DNA from: CBDFKS01 sp965248905
GTDB lineage: Bacteria; Chloroflexota; Dehalococcoidia; Lucifugimonadales; JAGWBF01
Length of the DNA stretch: 64,000 nt
Assembly (NCBI GenBank): GCA_965248905.1
Contig: CBDFKS010000001.1
Span: forward strand, 1-64,000
Direction: 5' to 3'
Below the pieces are notes generated by a model, which saw only the letters and a program-made list of their open reading frames with translations, was not told where the DNA came from and did not search any database. Each line of letters starts with the position of its first letter. The stretch's first letter is position 1. Below, in pieces: positions 16,138 through 25,265 of this stretch. The position numbers and the translations under genes were made by a program.

Positions 16138-18468
16138 TCACTTCGGCTCCAGGCTCTGATGGGACTCAGATTCGGACCTTATCCTTGTCCAGTCATAGAG
16201 CATAGGGATAAGGCGCACCTCGGACCAGATTGGCAACTGATCCGTATAGTGAGGACTGCCCGGATGTCCGGAAACGCCCAGAGGAACGACCCAGGCGGAG
16301 TTGCTCCAGTCTCCGAGGTCGAACACGTAGCGGGCCACCGATGTACTGGACACCACGTAGGGCGCCGAAAGCGAATACGCTGCCGCCTGTGGGGTCTCTC
16401 CGTCACCTCCCATAGGCACCGGTGGCGGGTCCAACACCCCGGCAAGATGAGGGAACGACGGAGAGAGGGTATGCTTGGGCAGAGTGTGGTGGACCCTTCC
16501 CCAGCGCCAGCTTTCCATATCGTCTCCCAAATTTCGGCGCAGGCTCGCAACGGCCGAGGAGAATGCTTCAGTCATCATGGAGCTCCAGTCGGCCCCCGAT
16601 GGCAACAGCGAGCGGTCATCTTCCTGAATCATAATGTGGAGTCGGGCGCGCAAGGTGTTTACCATCCGTGACGGCCCGGCCTGCTCTAGAGCCTCCTTCG
16701 CCAGGCCGTTCAGAACGTGATCCAACACCTTGCTCAGAAGATTATCGTAAAACGCGCTATAAATGGTCGGCTCAATCTTGTCCCGACCCATAAAACCGTT
16801 CCATTGTTGGAGCTCGTGCAGAGCCCTTTTCGAGTGGTCATCCGCTGCTTGTACTTTCGAGAGGAGTGGGACCAGGGACTTGGCCGGGATGGACACCATC
16901 TCGGCGTGGATGGACGCCATATCCTTGACGTCGGCCTTACCGTCCAGCTCAGACAGCCTGTCCGTAATTCTTCTGGCCCGGAACTCAGGGGCGTATTGGA
17001 ATGCGATGAAATGAGGGTACTCCTCGCCGGTGACCCGATTATTGGCCGTCACGATGTAGCCCGTCTCTGGATTATGTTCCCTGGGCATCTCTTCAAAAGG
17101 GATGATCCCCTGCCACTCGTGCTCTCCGCTCCATCCGGGCACCGGGACCCAGGCGTTGGTCCTGGAGCGCACCGGCACCAGGCCCCTCGTAAGATAGCCG
17201 ATGTTGCCGTGAACGTCGGCAAAGACGAAGTTGTTCACCGGGTCCACCCAAGACCGCATAGACTCGTCAAGCTCATCGGTGGACTTGGTTCTGAGCATAT
17301 TCAACAGGGCATCGGCGGACTTTATAGGCGCTGAAGTCGCAGTATATTTGAAGGCGATGCCGTAACCTTCGGAAGGGTCGCCTACCACGATGGGGCCATG
17401 CTGCGTGACGGTTACATCCAATTCGAGCGAGCTACCACCTCGTACCTCTATAGTCTCATGGTGTACCTCAGCTTCTAGCCATGTGCCCTTGAACTCGTAG
17501 AGTCCTGGGTCTGAGCCGTTGAAACGTTCGATGAAAAGGTCTTGATAGTCGGCATTCGTATGGGTAACGCACCAGGCGACGGAATCATTGTGCCCGAAAT
17601 GAGGGAAGCCTGGCACACCTGGAAAAGATAGCCCGACGACATCGAACTCGGGACAGGTGAGATGGTTTTGATAGTAGACGTTGGGTACCTCCAGCCCCCG
17701 GTGAGGGTCGCCGGCGACCAATGGCTTTCCAGAGGATGTACGACTACCGGCCAATGCCCAGCTGTTACTTCCTTGGGCAGGCTCGCTGAGCCATTTGATG
17801 TCCTGTTCAACTCTAGCCAGCTCGTTTAAACCATTCTCTATAGGTCCGAAGAATTCGGCGCCTGGAGGCAGGATCAATAGATGGCCCTTCGGATAGCCGG
17901 GAAAGAGCCGAGCAGTGCGTTCCACCCCTAGATGATTGACCATGCGCGCCCGCCAAAGCTTGGCCTCGAATACCCCCATGAGAATGTGGCGGACCTTGAA
18001 AACTGCGAGGCTGTGCCACGGCTCCCAGAGCTCCGGTTCCGCTCCCACGATGCGATACTCGATGGGTAAGGTTTTGCTCGTCTCGATAAAGGCATTGACC
18101 CCCAATGCGTAGGCATCCAGCATGGTACGAGTGGCATCTTCCAAAACATCGTAATCCGCGCGTGCGCTGGCCTCCAGCCTGAATCGGCGCATTAGCCGGT
18201 CCTGCTCAAGGCCGGGAGTACCGGCCAGCTCGGCCCAACGCCCGCTGGCTCTGCGACGGTCATACTCCATGTGCCAGAGACGGTCCTGGGCAGTCACGAA
18301 CCCCTGGGCAAAGAAGGCGTCGGAGATAGATTGGGCTTTCACGTGAGGAATGCCGTAGGAATCACGGTAGATCTCTACAAGTGCTCCCAGCCCCTTCAGG
18401 ATCACCGTCCCAGATGTATCTGGCAGGGCCGCGTTTAGCTCCTCATGAGTGAGAGTTCTCGTGTCCAT
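16138..18468 (-). CDS. Penicillin acylase family (Ntn) hydrolase
   Basis: 776-residue member of the penicillin G acylase/acyl-homoserine-lactone acylase family. These are self-processed N-terminal nucleophile hydrolases cleaving amide bonds. The alpha-chain hallmark YGIPHVKAQS is near the N-terminus. The cleavage site and nucleophile appear as QG|SNSWAL (Ser about residue 234), followed by AGDPHRGLEVPNVYYQ and, later, FVFADVHGNIGY. No clear signal peptide is seen, unusual for a family that is often periplasmic. The start at 18468 is supported by AGGAGGG 5 nt upstream. Substrate unknown. Confidence 0.85.
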   Translation of the reverse strand: MDTRTLTHEELNAALPDTSGTVILKGLGALVEIYRDSYGIPHVKAQSISDAFFAQGFVTAQDRLWHMEYDRRRASGRWAELAGTPGLEQDRLMRRFRLEASARADYDVLEDATRTMLDAYALGVNAFIETSKTLPIEYRIVGAEPELWEPWHSLAVFKVRHILMGVFEAKLWRARMVNHLGVERTARLFPGYPKGHLLILPPGAEFFGPIENGLNELARVEQDIKWLSEPAQGSNSWALAGSRTSSGKPLVAGDPHRGLEVPNVYYQNHLTCPEFDVVGLSFPGVPGFPHFGHNDSVAWCVTHTNADYQDLFIERFNGSDPGLYEFKGTWLEAEVHHETIEVRGGSSLELDVTVTQHGPIVVGDPSEGYGIAFKYTATSAPIKSADALLNMLRTKSTDELDESMRSWVDPVNNFVFADVHGNIGYLTRGLVPVRSRTNAWVPVPGWSGEHEWQGIIPFEEMPREHNPETGYIVTANNRVTGEEYPHFIAFQYAPEFRARRITDRLSELDGKADVKDMASIHAEMVSIPAKSLVPLLSKVQAADDHSKRALHELQQWNGFMGRDKIEPTIYSAFYDNLLSKVLDHVLNGLAKEALEQAGPSRMVNTLRARLHIMIQEDDRSLLPSGADWSSMMTEAFSSAVASLRRNLGDDMESWRWGRVHHTLPKHTLSPSFPHLAGVLDPPPVPMGGDGETPQAAAYSLSAPYVVSSTSVARYVFDLGDWSNSAWVVPLGVSGHPGSPHYTDQLPIWSEVRLIPMLYDWTRIRSESESHQSLEPK

Positions 18469-18594
18469 GCGGTCCCTCCTATGGACTCCATCCGTTAACA
18501 ACGCATTCTACGGCCCCGTGCCGCTGAAGTCTAACATATGATAGACGATCAGGCTCTCCAAAGCTTCTGATCTGAACGTCAGCGTATTTCGACT

Positions 18595-18667
18595 GTCATT
18601 GTGAGGGGGAGAGCCCCGAAACAATCTCCGAGAACGGAAAGGATTGCTTCGCTTCGCTCGCAATGAC
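18595..18667. repeat. Palindromic intergenic repeat (GTCATT...AATGAC type)
   Basis: Begins GTCATTGTGAGG and ends GGATTGCTTCGCTTCGCTCGCAATGAC. It is related to the palindrome at 7187-7260, with the right arm nearly identical. It lies between divergent genes and has no coding content. Confidence 0.7.
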
Positions 18668-18752
18668 CACATGCGAGAAATGAAAGACCCTTATGTGAAC
18701 GTCCCCACACATTTGAGTGCCCACAAAACGCTGTATACTGTACGCCAAGGAT

Positions 18753-19169
18753 ATGGGATCATTTCAGATTATCGAGCATACGGGAGAGATCGGCGTGCTG
18801 GGCCGAGGGCAAACCGTTGCCCAAGCCTTCAGCCAAGCCGCGAAGGCCATGTTCTCATTCATGGTAGAACTGGACTCTGTTCAGGAGATCGAGTCGCGAA
18901 AGGTCGAAGCCGAAGCAAACAACATAGAATCGCTGCTGGTAGCTTGGTTGAATGAGCTCATATATCTGTTCGATGTGGAAGGATTAGTATTCAGGCGATT
19001 TCAGATTGACAAGATAGACGATACCCACCTCAGCGCCCTCTGCTATGGTGAACCACTAGACATGGAGCGGCATGGATTCAACATCAGTCCAAAAGCCGCG
19101 ACCTATCACCTTCTGGAGGTCAAAGAGGAGGCAGGCGCCTGGAGCGCTCAGCTAATACTGGACATATAA
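18753..19169 (+). CDS. Archease
   Basis: 138-residue archease-family protein, the activator that promotes guanylylation and multiple turnover of the RNA ligase RtcB. The family start FQIIEHTGEIGVLGRG and metal-binding Asp/Glu positions are visible (the usual HTADIG reads HTGEIG). The C-terminus ends in the usual strand followed by I (LILDI). The ATG at 18753 is chosen because the conserved FxxxEHT begins right after it. rtcB starts 18 bp downstream, so the two form an operon. Confidence 0.88.
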   Translation: MGSFQIIEHTGEIGVLGRGQTVAQAFSQAAKAMFSFMVELDSVQEIESRKVEAEANNIESLLVAWLNELIYLFDVEGLVFRRFQIDKIDDTHLSALCYGEPLDMERHGFNISPKAATYHLLEVKEEAGAWSAQLILDI

Positions 19170-19187
19170 GAGGAAGGGGTAACGATA

Positions 19188-20654
19188 ATGGTGTCCCGCT
19201 GGCAAGATGTCTTGAAGAAAATCGACGATTATCGCTGGGAGATTCCTTCAGACTATAAGAAGGGTATGCTCGTTCCGGGGATCGTGTATGCCGACGACGC
19301 GATGATCCAGAAAATAATGAGCGATCAAGCGCTGGAGCAGGTAGCTAACGTCGCGTTCCTACCCGGCATCGTATATGCTTCCCTGGCCATGCCCGACGTC
19401 CATTGGGGATATGGCTTTCCGGTCGGCGGGGTCGCCGCAACAAAGGTCGACGGCGGGGTGATCTCCCCCGGTGGAGTCGGATTTGACATCAACTGCGGTG
19501 TGAGACTCCTGCGCACCGACCTGACAGAGGCGGAGGTTAAGCCTCGTCTCGTGAAGCTTGTGGAGGCTCTATATCGTAATGTCCCCACGGGAGTAGGGTC
19601 TAAGGGCATGGTTCCCGTAACACAGAGCCGTGACCTTGAGGAGGTCATGACCAAAGGGGCCCTCTGGTCTGTAGAACATGGCTATGGAGACATGGAGGAT
19701 ATCCTGGCAACGGAGGAAGGTGGAGCGATTGCCGGCGCGGACCCGGAAGCCGTAGGACAGAAAGCTCGGGAGCGAGGCACCCCCCAGTTGGGAACATTGG
19801 GCTCCGGCAATCACTTTCTGGAGGTCGAGGTAGTGGACGAGATCTTCGACGCCACCTCGGCTAAAATCCTGGGGATCGACCAGGTGGGCCAGGTGACGGT
19901 GATGATGCACTGCGGCTCCCGCGGCTTCGGACACCAGATATGCACAGACTATCTGAAGAAGGTGGAAGCGGCGTCTAAGGAGTACGAAATCACTCTCCCC
20001 GACAGACAACTCGCCTCCGTGCCCATCGACTCTCCCGAAGGAACAGGATATCTAGGGGCCATGCGCTGCGCAGCCAACTTCGCCTGGGCCAACCGCCAGT
20101 GCATCACCCACTGGACACGGGAGTCTTTCCAACAGGTCTTCGACAAAAGCTGGGGAGAGATGGGCATAAGGCAGGTTTACGACGTGGCTCATAACATCGC
20201 CAAGATTGAGCGTCACAATGTCGAAGGGATCGAGACGGACCTGTGCATTCATAGAAAGGGTGCTACCAGGTCATTTGCGGCGGGCAGCGATGACATACCA
20301 GACAAGTACAAGGACATCGGCCAGCCTGTGCTCATACCTGGAGACATGGGGCGATACTCCTTCATCGCAATAGGCGCTCCAAAGGCCAACGAAGGCACCT
20401 TCGGCTCCACTTGTCACGGTGCTGGACGTGCCGAGAGCCGTGGGGGCGCAAAGCGATTGCTGAAGGGGCGCGATATCCAACAGGAACTGCAGGACCAGGG
20501 CATAGTCGTCAGGTCCCACGGTGGGAAGGCGTCTCTCGCTGAAGAAGCCTCAATAGCATACAAAGACGTGGCAGAGGTGGTGGAGGTGTGTCACAATGCG
20601 GGGCTATGCAAGAAGGTGGCCCGTGTCCGGCCTTTGGGAGTGATTAAGGGCTAG
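19188..20654 (+). CDS. rtcB: RNA-splicing ligase RtcB
   Basis: GTP- and Mn2+-dependent ligase joining RNA 2',3'-cyclic-phosphate or 3'-phosphate ends to 5'-OH ends. 488 residues, the length of the long archaeal-type RtcB. Active-site features: GGVGFDINCGVR (Asp100, Cys103 metal ligands), GSGNHFLEV, MHCGSRG, VAHNIAK, HRKGATRSF, and the guanylylated His in STCHGAGR. All key residues are present, so it should be active. Coupled to the archease gene. In this setting it may serve tRNA or stress-related RNA repair. Confidence 0.93.
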   Translation: MVSRWQDVLKKIDDYRWEIPSDYKKGMLVPGIVYADDAMIQKIMSDQALEQVANVAFLPGIVYASLAMPDVHWGYGFPVGGVAATKVDGGVISPGGVGFDINCGVRLLRTDLTEAEVKPRLVKLVEALYRNVPTGVGSKGMVPVTQSRDLEEVMTKGALWSVEHGYGDMEDILATEEGGAIAGADPEAVGQKARERGTPQLGTLGSGNHFLEVEVVDEIFDATSAKILGIDQVGQVTVMMHCGSRGFGHQICTDYLKKVEAASKEYEITLPDRQLASVPIDSPEGTGYLGAMRCAANFAWANRQCITHWTRESFQQVFDKSWGEMGIRQVYDVAHNIAKIERHNVEGIETDLCIHRKGATRSFAAGSDDIPDKYKDIGQPVLIPGDMGRYSFIAIGAPKANEGTFGSTCHGAGRAESRGGAKRLLKGRDIQQELQDQGIVVRSHGGKASLAEEASIAYKDVAEVVEVCHNAGLCKKVARVRPLGVIKG

Positions 20655-20699
20655 CGGTAGCCCGGTCTGACGATAACCAGGACAGTAGCAAAGCGGTGT

Positions 20700-21700
20700 C
20701 TAAGATGTTTCGTCACCGGTGGAAATCTCATTCGCTGGCGTGCTGACCGTGTCCTCTATGTCAGGCAATAGGCTCCTACCGGGGTCTTCCAGGAATTGGA
20801 ACAGGTTAGATTCGGAAGACAATATTACGGTGCTGTTGGTGGACAGGAACTTCCTGTAGGCCTCCAAGCTTCTCTGGAAGGCGAAGAACTCCGGGTCTTG
20901 CTCCAGCGCATCGGCGAAGATCTCGATGGCTCTGGCTTCCCCTTCTCCCCTCGTAAGGTTGGCCTGCTTCTGGGCATCGGCTAGGAGAATGGTCCGGTCT
21001 CTCTCCGCTGCAGCCCTAATCTTGGCATCCTCCTCAGCTCCCAGGGCCCGCGTCTCTCTGGAGATGCGGTCTCGTTCTGCCCGCATCCTGGCGAAGATGT
21101 TCGGTAGCGCATCCTCAGGAAACTCGGCCCGTTTTATGCGTATGTCCAATATCTCAACCCCAAAGTCCTCCCCTTGGGGCCCCACTTCAGAGTTGGCAGC
21201 GGTAAGCACCTTGTCCAATATCTCCTGACGGGAGTTGGTGGCGGTAACCACAGTATCTCCCTCGAGTGACTCCTCTATCTTCCCCCGATAATCTCTTGCC
21301 TAGTCCTTCTCGCTACCTCCTCCTTGAGGTTCGACGTCACTATGCTTCCTATTCGGTCCTCAGCCCCTCCCAGCGTCCTTAGCTTCTCAAAGAATTTCCT
21401 CACGTCGTCCCTGTTTGGCTTAATACGATAGCGAGTGTAAGAGTCGATAACCAGATTTTGCTTTTCAATGTCGTTCAGCGTAGTAGGTCGGGTATCTATC
21501 CTGAGGACCCGCCTATCGAACCTGTTGACCGAGTCTATAAAAGGGGCCTTTATCTTTAAGCCTGAGCTCGTGTGGACATCTCGAACATCACCGAACCTGG
21601 TAACTACGACCATCTGGGTCTCGTCCACAGTGTAAAGGGTCTGGGGACCAAAGATGCCCAGCAAGATTACTATCACTAAAACGATTATTCCAGTTCTCAT
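20700..21700 (-). CDS. hflC: HflC membrane protease modulator, frameshifted
   Basis: SPFH/band-7 protein that with HflK forms the cage regulating FtsH. One N-terminal membrane segment (residues 4-20) is followed by the SPFH domain (VDETQMVVVTRFGDV). The frame from 21700 stops at 21275. The rest (VTATNSRQEILDKVL onward) is in another frame to 20700. Adding one base at the G5 run near 21281-21288 gives EEVARRTRQEIIGGK then IEESLEGDTVVTATN, a normal HflC of about 333 residues. Probably a homopolymer sequencing error. hflK is 29 bp upstream. Confidence 0.8.
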
Positions 21701-21729
21701 ATTGACTCTTTCAGATCTTGTTAGCCACC

Positions 21730-22872
21730 CTAAGGGGTGGGGGGAGGTTGTGTGGTAGTGGGAGACAGGCTAGGCACTGGCACTATCGGACCTCCCGCGT
21801 TGAGAATAATTGCTCCCTCCGCGCCGGGGGAAACCACGAATTTGGAGATTCCTGGAAGTATGTCTTCCATAGCCTCGAGATAAATCCTCTGGCGGGTCAC
21901 GTCCTTGGATTTTTCATACTCGCGCAAGATGGAAAGGAATCGCCCAGCCTCACCTTCGGCTCTGGCGATGCTCTCTCGCCTAAAGGCCTCTGCACTTTGT
22001 ATGATCTTTTCTGCTTCACCACGGGCCCTGGGGATGATGTCCCGCTTAAAGGCCTCAGCCTGGTTTATGACGGTCTCTTGGTCCTGCCTGGCGCGGTTCA
22101 CGTCCTGAAAAGCAGCCCTTACCTCTTCCGGCGCTTTCACCTCCTGAAGCAACACCGCTGTTATCTCTATCCCCGCACCGGCGCTACCCGGTGGACCGTA
22201 GCTGTCAAGAATAGATTGAAGCAGGACTAGGGTATCTTCTTGTACCTGGGTCTTGTTTTCCGTGAGGACATCATCGATAGTCCTCTGTCCTACTACCAAA
22301 CGCAGGGCTGCCTCGGTCGCATCCTTTAGGGTGCGCCCCTCGGGCGAGCCTGGCTCGATATTCCGAGTCCCCGGAGGAATCTGCTCCCCTGGGTCAGACA
22401 CGTTGAAGAGGAAAGCCTCCAGGTCTTTGATACGATACTGGACCACCAAGGGAACGTCCACTATATTCAGGTCTCCGGCGATCATCTGGGCCTCTTGAAG
22501 GAGGACTCCGGAAGAAACGCCGCCCTCATCGCTGAAACCCAGCTTCATCTCACGGATCTCTTCTATGGACACTACGTTTTTGGTGCCGATTGGGGCCGGC
22601 CAGTACCAGTGGAGCCCCGTCCCGGCGGTCTCGCAGCATTTGCCGAATGTGCGTAGCTTAGCTTCCTCACCTGGGCTCACCTGATAAATCCCTGTAGCGA
22701 GCCACAGGATAATGGACAGTCCCAAGATGCCGAAAGTTAAATAAGTGACGACGTTGCCGCCGCCGCTGCCACCTCCGCCAAATCGCCCCGTAAATTTGCT
22801 GAATGCAGTCCCGATATTTCTCAGGATCTGCTCCAGATCTATCTCAGGCTCGCCTCTGGGTCTCTGATTCAT
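21730..22872 (-). CDS. hflK: HflK membrane protease modulator
   Basis: 380-residue SPFH/band-7 protein, partner of HflC. It has a Gly-rich cytoplasmic N-terminus, one membrane segment (about residues 42-62) and then the SPFH domain (YQVSPGEEAKLRTFGK). A long Ala/Glu/Arg-rich helix (about 250-320, with ARGEAEKIIQSAEAFRRE) follows, ending in a Thr/Pro-rich tail. In E. coli HflKC binds FtsH and limits its access to membrane substrates. ftsH lies about 2.4 kb upstream on the same strand, now separated by a Uma2 pair and an IS element. Confidence 0.88.
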   Translation of the reverse strand: MNQRPRGEPEIDLEQILRNIGTAFSKFTGRFGGGGSGGGNVVTYLTFGILGLSIILWLATGIYQVSPGEEAKLRTFGKCCETAGTGLHWYWPAPIGTKNVVSIEEIREMKLGFSDEGGVSSGVLLQEAQMIAGDLNIVDVPLVVQYRIKDLEAFLFNVSDPGEQIPPGTRNIEPGSPEGRTLKDATEAALRLVVGQRTIDDVLTENKTQVQEDTLVLLQSILDSYGPPGSAGAGIEITAVLLQEVKAPEEVRAAFQDVNRARQDQETVINQAEAFKRDIIPRARGEAEKIIQSAEAFRRESIARAEGEAGRFLSILREYEKSKDVTRQRIYLEAMEDILPGISKFVVSPGAEGAIILNAGGPIVPVPSLSPTTTQPPPTP

Positions 22873-23117
22873 TGTGGGTTCTACTCACCTACAGCTGATT
22901 ATCCCGCAGAAGAGGTATCTAGTTTCTATACAAACTCTGGCTACAGCCTCGATTCTATCACGAATGCATCGAGAAAATATACTGCTTTGCGTAGCATTAT
23001 TCACAATACAATGAGAACCGGGAGAACCGGATACCCATCTTTGACCTTTGAATAAATGTCCTGGATAATGAGTATGGTTAATTATGGTCAAATTCCACAG
23101 GATACCGGAGAGACGCA

Positions 23118-23666
23118 ATGACTCAGTCTAAGCCTAAGACTAAATTCACTTACAACGACTATAGGACGGCCCCAGAGGACAAAAGGTACGAGCTTCTTGA
23201 AGGAGAGCTAATAGTGGTCCCATCGCCAACTACATATCACCAGCGGATTTCAATAAATCTCTTGGTCAGACTGGACAGTTGGGTAACTTCAGAGAAGACC
23301 GGAGAGGTTTTCTGTGCTCCCTACGATGTAGTGCTCTCTGACCACGACGTGTTGCAGCCGGACCTTCTGTACGTCTCCAATCAGCGGTCCTATATCATAA
23401 CAGCCGATAACATCCAGGGTGGACCGGACCTCGTCGTGGAAATTCTCTCCCCATCAACCGCCGACAGAGACCTGGGCTATAAGCGGACCCTTTACGCTCG
23501 TCATGGTGTCGATGAATACTGGGTTGTGGACCCAGATGGGAACACTATCGAAGTGTTCAGATTAACCAACGGAGAATTCGTACGACACGGGCTTTATGTG
23601 GGAGACCAGGAGCTTGAGTCGCCCTCACTAACAGGTCTAAACATTCGCCTAGGGGAGGTCTTCTAA
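23118..23666 (+). CDS. Uma2-family (DUF820) restriction-endonuclease-fold protein
   Basis: 182-residue PD-(D/E)XK-fold protein of the Uma2 family, abundant in cyanobacteria and Chloroflexota; function unproven. Motifs: YELLEGELIVVPSPT, the Asp in VLQPDLLYVS, and VEILSPSTADRDLGYKR (Glu and Lys of the nuclease core), followed by YARHGVDEYWVVDP. All core residues are kept. GGAGAG precedes the ATG. Its stop overlaps the next start (TAATG). Confidence 0.85.
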   Translation: MTQSKPKTKFTYNDYRTAPEDKRYELLEGELIVVPSPTTYHQRISINLLVRLDSWVTSEKTGEVFCAPYDVVLSDHDVLQPDLLYVSNQRSYIITADNIQGGPDLVVEILSPSTADRDLGYKRTLYARHGVDEYWVVDPDGNTIEVFRLTNGEFVRHGLYVGDQELESPSLTGLNIRLGEVF

Positions 23667-23923
23667 TGACTGATCACGGTCTGTCGATCAAACCTGGTCA
23701 GGGCATGACCCGTGTCCAGGTTAGCTGCATGCACCAGAGCGGGTTGCTCTATGTGGTACCGGCCGAGAAGAGCTGGGTCTGCTCCGAAGAGCACATGCCA
23801 GCCCACGCCATTGCTGGGTTCTTGACAGACCTAACGAACCTTAAGGACAGCAAAGTCAAGGAACTGATGCAACGTTGGGGAATTTACTTCCGTCAACTCC
23901 CGCTAGAGGAAGAAGTTCCGTAG
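23666..23923 (+). CDS. Hypothetical 85-residue protein, translationally coupled to Uma2 gene
   Basis: The ATG at 23666 shares one base with the Uma2 stop codon, suggesting coupled translation. The product is small and soluble, with Cys residues in SCMHQSG and WVCSEEHMPAH and no recognised domain. The Cys-His pattern (C, H, C, H, H) could bind metal, but this is only a guess. Downstream, 23924-24059 holds no recognisable gene before the IS5-type element. Confidence 0.55.
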   Translation: MTDHGLSIKPGQGMTRVQVSCMHQSGLLYVVPAEKSWVCSEEHMPAHAIAGFLTDLTNLKDSKVKELMQRWGIYFRQLPLEEEVP

Positions 23924-24063
23924 ACCGAATTCAGAGATTACAGCAAGTTCGGGATTGGTTAGCGGTCGGGGTTGGATTCACTGGACGAAACCAGCAAGTT
24001 CTAAGACAAGCTTTACACAGGCGCAGCTGGGGACTCAACACAACGCGATTACGAGAATACTAG

Positions 24064-25265
24064 GGATACTCTGAACAAGTCTGGGCATAGTAGCATAGAG
24101 AATAGCACTGTGTTCGGGGAGATAATTGATGGACCAGCCAACATTTGCGGACTTGGAATACGAGAGGAAGAAGCGCAAGACCCGCCGGGAGATATTCCTG
24201 GAGCGCATGGATGCTCTGATCCCGTGGGAACAGATGGAAGAGCGCATCCGTCCGTTCTATCCCAAGGCGGGCCGAGGCCGTCGACCATATGAGTTGTCGG
24301 CGATGGTGCGGATACACTGCGTGCAGTTGTTCTACAACTTGAGCGATCCTGGTATGGAGGACATGCTCTACGAGGTCGAGTCGGTGAGACGGTTCGTAGG
24401 GTTGAAGCTGTCGGGCCCGCTGCCGGACGAGACGACGATTCTGAACTTCCGCCATCTGCTGGAAGAGCATGAGTTGGGGCAGAGTCTGTTCGAGGAGATC
24501 AACCGTCATCTGGAGTCCCAGGGACTGCGGCTTCGGGAGGGGACGATCGTGGACGCGAGCATCATAGAGGCGCCGTCATCGACGAAGAATCGTGCGGGTG
24601 AGCGAGACCCTGAGATGCACCAGACGAAGAAGGGGAACGAGTGGCGCTTCGGGATGAAAGTACACGTAGGCGCTGACGCTGAGACCGGAGTGGTACACAG
24701 CATGACTACGACGCCAGCTAACGTGCATGATGTGACAGAAGCGCACCGATTGCTGCACGGTGGAGAGAAACGAGTGTGGGGGGATGCGGGGTATCAGGGA
24801 GTGGACAAGCGGTTGGAGAATCGAGAGTTGGATGTGGAGTGGCGAGTGGCGATGAGGCCCGGCCGGCGACGGCACCTGGAGCCTGGCAGCTACGAGGCGT
24901 TGGCGGAGAAGCGCAAAGCGTCGGTCAGAGCGAAAGTGGAGCATCCGTTCCTGTACGTGAAGCGGCGCTTTGGCTATGCCAAGGTGCGCTACCGAGGGTT
25001 GGCTAAGAACGCGCAACGGCTGGCATTGCTACTGGGGCTGGCCAACTTGATGACGGCAGAGCGCCGTCTGGCGACATGAGAGGGGCGCAGTGCGCAAATC
25101 ACGGCCGGGGAGCCGCGATGGCTCCGAAAAGCCGCTTCGAGGCCACAACAGACACGGTCTGAACGCCTCAACCACGACCTGGAACGTCACAAAGATGCCT
25201 GAACGTCTCCAAAGAACGGAACCACTCTGCCCATCCACGCTTGCGCCGAGTTGTTCAGAGGTTCC
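24064..25265 (+). mobile_element. IS5-family insertion sequence with CTAG target duplication
   Basis: 1202-bp element. Left end GGATACTCTGAACAAGTC and right end (complement) GGAACCTCTGAACAACTC form imperfect terminal inverted repeats. Flanking CTAG at 24060-24063 and 25266-25269 is the 4-bp target duplication, as expected of IS5-group elements. The right-hand CTAG contains the stop codon (TAG) of ftsH. Removing the element rejoins GAGAATA-CTAG-CTGTTGCC, which leaves the ftsH stop unchanged. Confidence 0.9.
24129..25079 (+). CDS. IS5-family transposase
   Basis: 316-residue DDE transposase. N-terminal DUF772-like domain (about 1-115), then the catalytic positions: Asp in TIVDASIIEAP, Asp in VWGDAGYQG and Glu in VEHPFLYVKRRFGYAKVRYRG. 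The frame is intact, so the element may be active. The ATG at 24129 follows GGGGAGA at proper spacing; a TTG lies one codon earlier. Confidence 0.92.
   Translation: MDQPTFADLEYERKKRKTRREIFLERMDALIPWEQMEERIRPFYPKAGRGRRPYELSAMVRIHCVQLFYNLSDPGMEDMLYEVESVRRFVGLKLSGPLPDETTILNFRHLLEEHELGQSLFEEINRHLESQGLRLREGTIVDASIIEAPSSTKNRAGERDPEMHQTKKGNEWRFGMKVHVGADAETGVVHSMTTTPANVHDVTEAHRLLHGGEKRVWGDAGYQGVDKRLENRELDVEWRVAMRPGRRRHLEPGSYEALAEKRKASVRAKVEHPFLYVKRRFGYAKVRYRGLAKNAQRLALLLGLANLMTAERRLAT

Noticed and set aside
16717..17334. 205-codon plus-strand frame
   Set aside because: Antisense to the penicillin acylase gene, which has clear family motifs; shadow only.
20641..20700. rtcB-hflC intergenic as a regulatory site
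   Set aside because: Only 45 bp between convergent genes, and no clear hairpin or tract was seen.
23924..24059. Possible tRNA-like or coding segment before the IS5 element
   Set aside because: No cloverleaf or TTCGAATC-type T loop could be formed, and the 62-codon frame there has no ribosome site.
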